Positions 59,560 through 64,000 of a stretch of 64,000 nucleotides of DNA are shown piece after piece. The first letter of the stretch is position 1; each line of letters starts with the position of its first letter. The notes beneath the pieces were generated by a model. It did not search any database and was not told the origin of the DNA. It worked only from the letters and a program-made list of their open reading frames with translations. A program made the position numbers and the translations under genes. Source of the DNA: Nonomuraea soli (lineage in GTDB: Bacteria > Actinomycetota > Actinomycetes > Streptosporangiales > Streptosporangiaceae); assembly GCF_013761175.1 (NCBI RefSeq), contig NZ_JACDUR010000004.1, positions 558,001 to 622,000 of the forward strand, given 5' to 3'.

Positions 59560-60336
59560 GTGTCTATGAAGCACAACATCCGCTATGCCGCGGGATCAGA
59601 CGTCGGCCGCCGCAGAGAGCAGAACGAGGACGCGGGCTACGCGAGCGCGCGCCTGCTCGCGGTGGCGGATGGCATGGGTGGACACGCGGCGGGTGAGCTG
59701 GCCAGCTCGGCCGCGATCGCGGTGATGCGCGAGCTCGACACGAAGCTGCCCGAGACCGGCGCCGACCTGGAGGCCGCGCTGGAGGGCGCGGTGGCCGAGG
59801 CGGGGCGCCGCCTGGTCGAGCTGGCGGAGATCGACCCGGCCCGCAGGGGCATGGGAACGACCGTGACCGCCATGTTGTGGGACGGGTACGCCTTCTCGCT
59901 GGCGCACCTCGGCGACTCGCGCGGCTACCTGCTGCGCGACGGCGCGCTCTACCAGATGACCAAGGATCACACGCTGGTCCAGTCGATGGTCGACGAGGGG
60001 CGGATCACCGAGGATCAGGCCGCGGTGCACCCACGCCGCTCGATGGTGCTCCGCGTGCTCGGCAGCGAGGGCAGGGCGGATCCCGACATGGCGCTGCGCG
60101 AAGCCCAGCTCGGCGATCGTTACCTCCTGTGTTCCGACGGCCTCACCAACGTGCTCGGTCCCGAGACCCTGCACGAGGTGCTGACCACGCTGGCAGACCC
60201 GGCCGCCGCCGTCCAGCGGTTGATCGATCTGGCGAACGAGGGAGGTTCGCCCGACAACGTCACCGTGGTCGTCGCCGATGTGGTCAGCCCCGGTGAAGGG
60301 GATGAGATGGTCTACCGCGTAGGGGCGGGGGCCTAA
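59560..60336 (+). CDS. PP2C-family protein phosphatase
   Basis: The 258-residue product (GTG 59560; ATG 59566 is an alternative) has the PP2C motifs in order: SDVGRRREQNEDA, VADGMGGHAAGE with Asp37, GMGTTVTAMLW, LAHLGDSRGYLLRDGAL and SPDNVTVVVADV with Asp near 231. These metal-dependent phosphatases reverse Ser/Thr phosphorylation. It is probably the counterpart of the kinase nearby. Confidence 0.9.
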   Translation: MSMKHNIRYAAGSDVGRRREQNEDAGYASARLLAVADGMGGHAAGELASSAAIAVMRELDTKLPETGADLEAALEGAVAEAGRRLVELAEIDPARRGMGTTVTAMLWDGYAFSLAHLGDSRGYLLRDGALYQMTKDHTLVQSMVDEGRITEDQAAVHPRRSMVLRVLGSEGRADPDMALREAQLGDRYLLCSDGLTNVLGPETLHEVLTTLADPAAAVQRLIDLANEGGSPDNVTVVVADVVSPGEGDEMVYRVGAGA

Positions 60337-60398
60337 CCTCTGGAGTGCTATTTCACCTCATAGGTTGACAACTTGCGGATGTCCGGCGCGGTCCGCCG

Positions 60399-61178
60399 AT
60401 GCGGCAATTACAGTCCATCGGTAGCCGCCTCGTTCTCTGTGGAGGAGTCGTCCTGGATCCGATCGGTGAAGATCTCCTGGAAGCGGTACGCCCTGAACTC
60501 GGCTATCGGGAGAAGGGCGGCCAGTACACGAAATACGGTGAGTGGTACGCGGATCGGCTCAACGACTCCCAGTACCGCAACGCGCCCTGGTGTGACATGT
60601 TCCTCGCCTGGGCGGCGGAGAAGGCAGGCGTCGAGGACTTCGTGGGCCAGTTCGCCTGGACCCCGTCTCATGCCGCCTGGTTCATCAAGCACGGCGCGTG
60701 GTCGGCGACACCCGAGCCGGGAGCCCTGGTCTTCTTCGACTGGAGCGGCGGCAAGAGCTACAAGGGCATCGACCACGTGGGCATCGTCGAACGCGTCGAC
60801 GGCAAGAAGATCCACACCATCGAGGCCAACGTCGACCGCGTCTGGCTCAAGCGCAAGGTCCGCACGGGCGACAAGATCGTCGGATACGGCTTACCGAGCA
60901 AGGTGCAGTCCGCGCTGAAGGTCACCCCGGAGCCGATGCAGGGCAAGCCCGAGACCGTGACGGTCCTGGCCGAGCGCGAGGAACCCGACGACCGCCCCTT
61001 CGACGGCCCGATCATCCCGATCACCATCCTGCTGGGCATGGTGCTGAGCATCGTGGTTGGAGCGCTCCACCTCACCGGACGCCGCCGCGGCACCCACCGG
61101 CTCCTGGCCCGCGAGGCCCCGCAGCCGGTTCGATTGCACCCCTATTCGAAGCGTGAGAAGGCCGGAGCTGGGAAATAG
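60399..61178 (+). CDS. CHAP-domain protein with C-terminal membrane helix
   Basis: The 259-residue product has a CHAP amidase-like fold with Cys65 (APWCDMFLAWAAEKAG), an IDHVGIVERV motif with the catalytic His near residue 125 and a downstream VDRVWLKRKV strand. After a Pro-rich linker, one membrane helix follows (IIPITILLGMVLSIVVGALHL, then RRRGTHRLL). It has no signal peptide, so topology is unsure: if the CHAP part is outside, export may use the C-terminal helix. A CTG with a perfect GGAGGAG upstream lies at residue 19, which raises doubt about the ATG start. It may be a peptidoglycan amidase or endopeptidase. Confidence 0.75.
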   Translation: MRQLQSIGSRLVLCGGVVLDPIGEDLLEAVRPELGYREKGGQYTKYGEWYADRLNDSQYRNAPWCDMFLAWAAEKAGVEDFVGQFAWTPSHAAWFIKHGAWSATPEPGALVFFDWSGGKSYKGIDHVGIVERVDGKKIHTIEANVDRVWLKRKVRTGDKIVGYGLPSKVQSALKVTPEPMQGKPETVTVLAEREEPDDRPFDGPIIPITILLGMVLSIVVGALHLTGRRRGTHRLLAREAPQPVRLHPYSKREKAGAGK

Positions 61179-61180
61179 TA

Positions 61181-61196
61181 GGACGTCCTAGTATCT
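61181..61196 (+). promoter_or_regulatory. Perfect palindrome and -10-like TAGTAT before icmF
   Basis: TAGGACGTCCTA (61181-61192) is a 12-bp perfect palindrome immediately joined to TAGTAT (61191-61196). It lies 39 bases before the icmF GTG. It probably is the operator of the mutase gene. Confidence 0.65.
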
Positions 61197-61230
61197 TTCG
61201 TCTTGGCACCTCACGAAGGAGTGACAGGAC

Positions 61231-64000
61231 GTGCACGTACCGGCCCACCCCGTACGGTTCGTGACCGCAGCGGCTTTGTTCGACGGCCACGACGCCGCGA
61301 TCAACATCATGCGGCGCATCCTCCAGACCCAAGGCGCCGAGGTCGTGCACCTCGGCCACAACCGATCCGTCGACGAGATCGTCACCGCCGCCATCCAGGA
61401 GGACGTGCAGGGTGTGGCGATCAGCTCCTACCAGGGCGGGCACGTCGAGTTCTTCAAGTACCTCGTCGACCTGCTGCGCGAGCGCGGGGCCGGGCACGTC
61501 AAGGTGTACGGCGGAGGCGGCGGGGTCATCGTGCCCGACGAGATCGCCGACCTGCAGGGCTACGGCGTGACCCGGATCTTCTCGCCCGAGGACGGGCAGA
61601 AGCTGGGGCTGCCAGGGATGATCAACCAGCTGATCGCCGAGTGCGACCAGGAGCTGGGTGAGGCACCCTCGGTGGAGGCCGTGCTCTCGGGCGACCAGCC
61701 GGCGCTGGCGCGGGCGATCACGCTCATCGAGTCGGGGCGCGCGCCGCAGGAGCTCCTGGCGGGCATCCGCGCGGCCGGAACCGGGGCCGCCCACGATGAG
61801 ACCCCCCGCCACCTGGCTCCCATCCTCGGTATCACCGGCACCGGCGGCTCGGGCAAGTCCTCCCTCACCGACGAACTGCTGCGCCGCTTCCGCCTCGACC
61901 ACGACGACAAGCTGCGCATCGCCGTCATCGCCATCGACCCCACCCGCCGCAAGGGCGGCGGCGCGCTGCTCGGCGACCGCATCCGCATGAACGCCCTCGG
62001 CGCGCAGACCTACTTCCGTTCCCTGGCCACCAGGGGGGCCGCGGCCGAGGTGCCGGCCCATCTCGACGACGTGATCGCCGCCTGCCGGGCCGCCGGCTAC
62101 GACCTGATCATCGTCGAGACCCCCGGCATCGGCCAGGGCGACGCCGGGATCGTGCCGCACGTCGACGTCCCGATCTACGTCATGACGCCCGAGTTCGGCG
62201 CGGCCTCCCAGCTGGAGAAGATCGACATGCTCGACTTCGCCGAGGCCGTGGTCATCAACAAGTACGAGCGCCGGGGGGCCGAGGACGCCCTGCGCGACGT
62301 GCGCCGCCAGCTCGTGCGCAACCGGGCCGCCTTCGGCGTCTCACCCGACGACATGCCCGTCTTCGGCACCATCGCCGCCCGCTACAACGACGCCGGCGTC
62401 ACCGCGCTCTACCAGCACCTGCGCGGCCTGCTCACCGACAAGGGCCTGACCTCGGGTCCCGGCCTGCTGCCGAAGGTCTCCGGCCGCACCTCGCAGACGG
62501 CCGCCGCGATCGTCCCGCCCAAGCGGGTGCGCTATCTGGCCGAGATCGCCGAGACGGTCCGCGAATACCACGCCGAGACCGAGCGCCAGGTCGAGATCGC
62601 CCGCCGCCGCCAGCAACTGACCGCCGTCCGCGCCCTCCTCGACGCGCCCGAGGGCCAGCTCGACGAGCTCCTGCACCGGGCCGAGGACGAGCTGAGCGAG
62701 GAGAGCAGGGGCCTGCTGGAGGAGTGGCCGAGCCTGCGCGAGCAGTACACGGCCGACGAGCTGGTCGTGAAGGTGCGCGACAAGGAGATCCACACCCCGC
62801 TGTGGCGCGAGACGCTGAGCGGCAACCGCATCCCGCGCGTCGCCGTCCCCCGGTACCAGGACCACGGCGAGCTGCTGAGCTTCCTGCGGCGTGAGAACCT
62901 TCCCGGGCGTTTCCCCTTCACCGCGGGCGTCTTCCCCTTCAAGCGCGACGACGAGGACCCCACCCGCATGTTCGCGGGCGAGGGCGACCCGTTCCGCACC
63001 AACCGCCGTTTCAAGCTCCTGTCGGAGGGCCAGCCGGCCACGCGCCTCTCGACCGCCTTCGACTCGGTGACGCTGTACGGCAACGACCCGGCGCTGCGGC
63101 CCGACATCTACGGCAAGGTCGGCACCTCGGGCGTCTCCATCGCCACGCTCGACGACATGAAGGTGCTCTACGACGGCTTCGACCTGAGCGCTCCGAACAC
63201 GTCGGTGTCGATGACGATCAACGGTCCCGCCCCGACGATCCTGGCGTTCTACCTCAACGCCGCGATCGACCAGGCGGTCGAGCGCTTCGCCGCCGAGCAC
63301 GGCCGCGAGCCGTCCGCCGAGGAGCACCAGGAGCTGAGGGCCAGGACCCTCGCCACCGTGCGGGGCACGGTCCAGGCCGACATCCTGAAGGAGGACCAGG
63401 GCCAGAACACCTGCATCTTCTCCACGGAGTTCAGCCTGCGCATGATGGCCGACATCCAGGAGTGGTTCGTCAGGCAGCGGGTGCGCAACTTCTACTCCGT
63501 CTCGATCTCCGGCTACCACATCGCCGAGGCCGGGGCCAACCCCATCAGCCAGCTGGCCTTCACGCTGGCCAACGGCTTCACCTACGTCGAGGCCTACCTG
63601 GCCAGGCAGATGAAGGTCGACGACTTCGCGCCGAACCTGTCGTTCTTCTTCTCCAACGGCATGGACCCCGAATACAGCGTGCTGGGCCGGGTGGCCAGGC
63701 GTATCTGGGCCGTCGCGATGCGCGAGAGGTACGGCGCGGGCGAGCGGTCGCAGAAGCTGAAGTACCACATCCAGACCAGCGGCCGGTCGCTGCACGCCCA
63801 GGAGATGAACTTCAACGACATCAGGACCACTCTCCAGGCCCTGATCGCGATCTACGACAACTGCAACAGCCTGCACACCAACGCCTACGACGAGGCGGTG
63901 ACGACCCCGAGCGCCGAGTCGGTACGGCGGGCCATGGCGATCCAGCTGATCATCAACCGCGAGTGGGGCCTGGCGCGCAACGAGAACCCGCTCCAGGGCG
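61231..64000 (+). CDS. icmF: Fused isobutyryl-CoA mutase/GTPase, 3' end outside window
   Basis: The visible 923 residues begin at GTG 61231 with GAAGGAG about 9 bases upstream. Domains: B12-binding (about 1-140; [43 protein letters not shown]), a MeaB/MeaI-like GTPase (P-loop [12 protein letters not shown] near 199-210; [13 protein letters not shown]) and the mutase barrel (from about 430; [37 protein letters not shown]). The gene runs off the window. IcmF interconverts isobutyryl-CoA and butyryl-CoA with adenosylcobalamin, and the GTPase part protects or loads the cofactor. The family's length is about 1080 residues, so about 150 are missing. Confidence 0.93.
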   Translation, partial: MHVPAHPVRFVTAAALFDGHDAAINIMRRILQTQGAEVVHLGHNRSVDEIVTAAIQEDVQGVAISSYQGGHVEFFKYLVDLLRERGAGHVKVYGGGGGVIVPDEIADLQGYGVTRIFSPEDGQKLGLPGMINQLIAECDQELGEAPSVEAVLSGDQPALARAITLIESGRAPQELLAGIRAAGTGAAHDETPRHLAPILGITGTGGSGKSSLTDELLRRFRLDHDDKLRIAVIAIDPTRRKGGGALLGDRIRMNALGAQTYFRSLATRGAAAEVPAHLDDVIAACRAAGYDLIIVETPGIGQGDAGIVPHVDVPIYVMTPEFGAASQLEKIDMLDFAEAVVINKYERRGAEDALRDVRRQLVRNRAAFGVSPDDMPVFGTIAARYNDAGVTALYQHLRGLLTDKGLTSGPGLLPKVSGRTSQTAAAIVPPKRVRYLAEIAETVREYHAETERQVEIARRRQQLTAVRALLDAPEGQLDELLHRAEDELSEESRGLLEEWPSLREQYTADELVVKVRDKEIHTPLWRETLSGNRIPRVAVPRYQDHGELLSFLRRENLPGRFPFTAGVFPFKRDDEDPTRMFAGEGDPFRTNRRFKLLSEGQPATRLSTAFDSVTLYGNDPALRPDIYGKVGTSGVSIATLDDMKVLYDGFDLSAPNTSVSMTINGPAPTILAFYLNAAIDQAVERFAAEHGREPSAEEHQELRARTLATVRGTVQADILKEDQGQNTCIFSTEFSLRMMADIQEWFVRQRVRNFYSVSISGYHIAEAGANPISQLAFTLANGFTYVEAYLARQMKVDDFAPNLSFFFSNGMDPEYSVLGRVARRIWAVAMRERYGAGERSQKLKYHIQTSGRSLHAQEMNFNDIRTTLQALIAIYDNCNSLHTNAYDEAVTTPSAESVRRAMAIQLIINREWGLARNENPLQG

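Noticed and set aside
62341-63876. Long minus-strand open frame of 511 codons
   Set aside because: It lies opposite icmF, has Val/Gly/Arg/Asp-rich composition and no motif; it is a shadow of the coding strand.

Overview
The window is a high-GC chromosomal segment with frequent GTG starts, four-base start/stop overlaps, strong hairpins without long T-tracts, a SARP regulator, CebR-type operators and an IcmF mutase. These point to a filamentous actinomycete. A Streptosporangiaceae-like genus is my guess and is not proven. Both edges cut through genes (an unknown protein at 1, icmF at 64000). I saw no tRNA, rRNA, CRISPR array or intact insertion sequence.

Layout. 1-8.0 kb holds small housekeeping and accessory genes: mycothiol-type DinB proteins, a PadR regulator with a perfect operator beside a collapsed ABC-transporter operon, a beta-lactamase-fold lipoprotein, an ArsR/SRPBCC pair, an MFS pump and an SDR followed by a 32-bp tandem repeat. 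8.0-21.8 kb is a secreted-enzyme and sugar-uptake region: a secreted beta-rich protein, a subtilase with discoidin-like domains, a 1424-residue GH87-type alpha-glucanase, a LacI regulator, a sugar ABC transporter (binding protein plus two permeases) and a GH13 alpha-glucosidase. Together they read as extracellular alpha-glucan depolymerisation, uptake and intracellular hydrolysis.

21.9-43.0 kb is the most interesting part: a biosynthetic locus led by a SARP regulator. Its last codons overlap two ATACATC boxes spaced 11 bp apart, placed to drive a 53-codon gene that is easy to miss. That gene encodes a leader plus a six-cysteine, tryptophan-rich core. After an intercistronic hairpin come a MauE-like membrane protein, a TlpA-like thioredoxin, an ABC exporter and an S26 signal peptidase. 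With no break, a chain of overlapping genes then encodes a condensation protein, a free adenylating enzyme, a C-PCP protein, a complete 2-oxoacid dehydrogenase E1alpha/E1beta/E2 set, a free carrier protein, a kynurenine-3-monooxygenase-like flavoenzyme, a DUF6875-like protein, a C-A-PCP-reductase NRPS and an MFS exporter. A methyltransferase gene follows. From 24323 to 41814 every neighbouring gene overlaps the next. The architecture suggests one operon that combines a ribosomal disulfide-rich peptide with a nonribosomal acyl-peptide pathway. I do not recognise a characterised pathway with this make-up.

43.0-47.5 kb is small accessory genes (GNAT, PPOX-type flavoprotein, an NAD-binding dehydrogenase divergent from a MerR regulator, VOC protein, NPCBM-like membrane protein, YjbR-like, SMI1/KNR4). 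47.6-56.8 kb holds two sugar ABC systems, a GH1 beta-glucosidase and a CebR-like LacI regulator; matching GAGCGCTC operators lie before both binding-protein genes, so this looks like a cellobiose/beta-glucoside (ceb) regulon. 56.8-61.2 kb has a protein kinase, an HTH/N6-methylase-like protein with an altered catalytic motif, a PP2C phosphatase and a membrane-anchored CHAP protein. The window ends in icmF, preceded by a 12-bp perfect palindrome.
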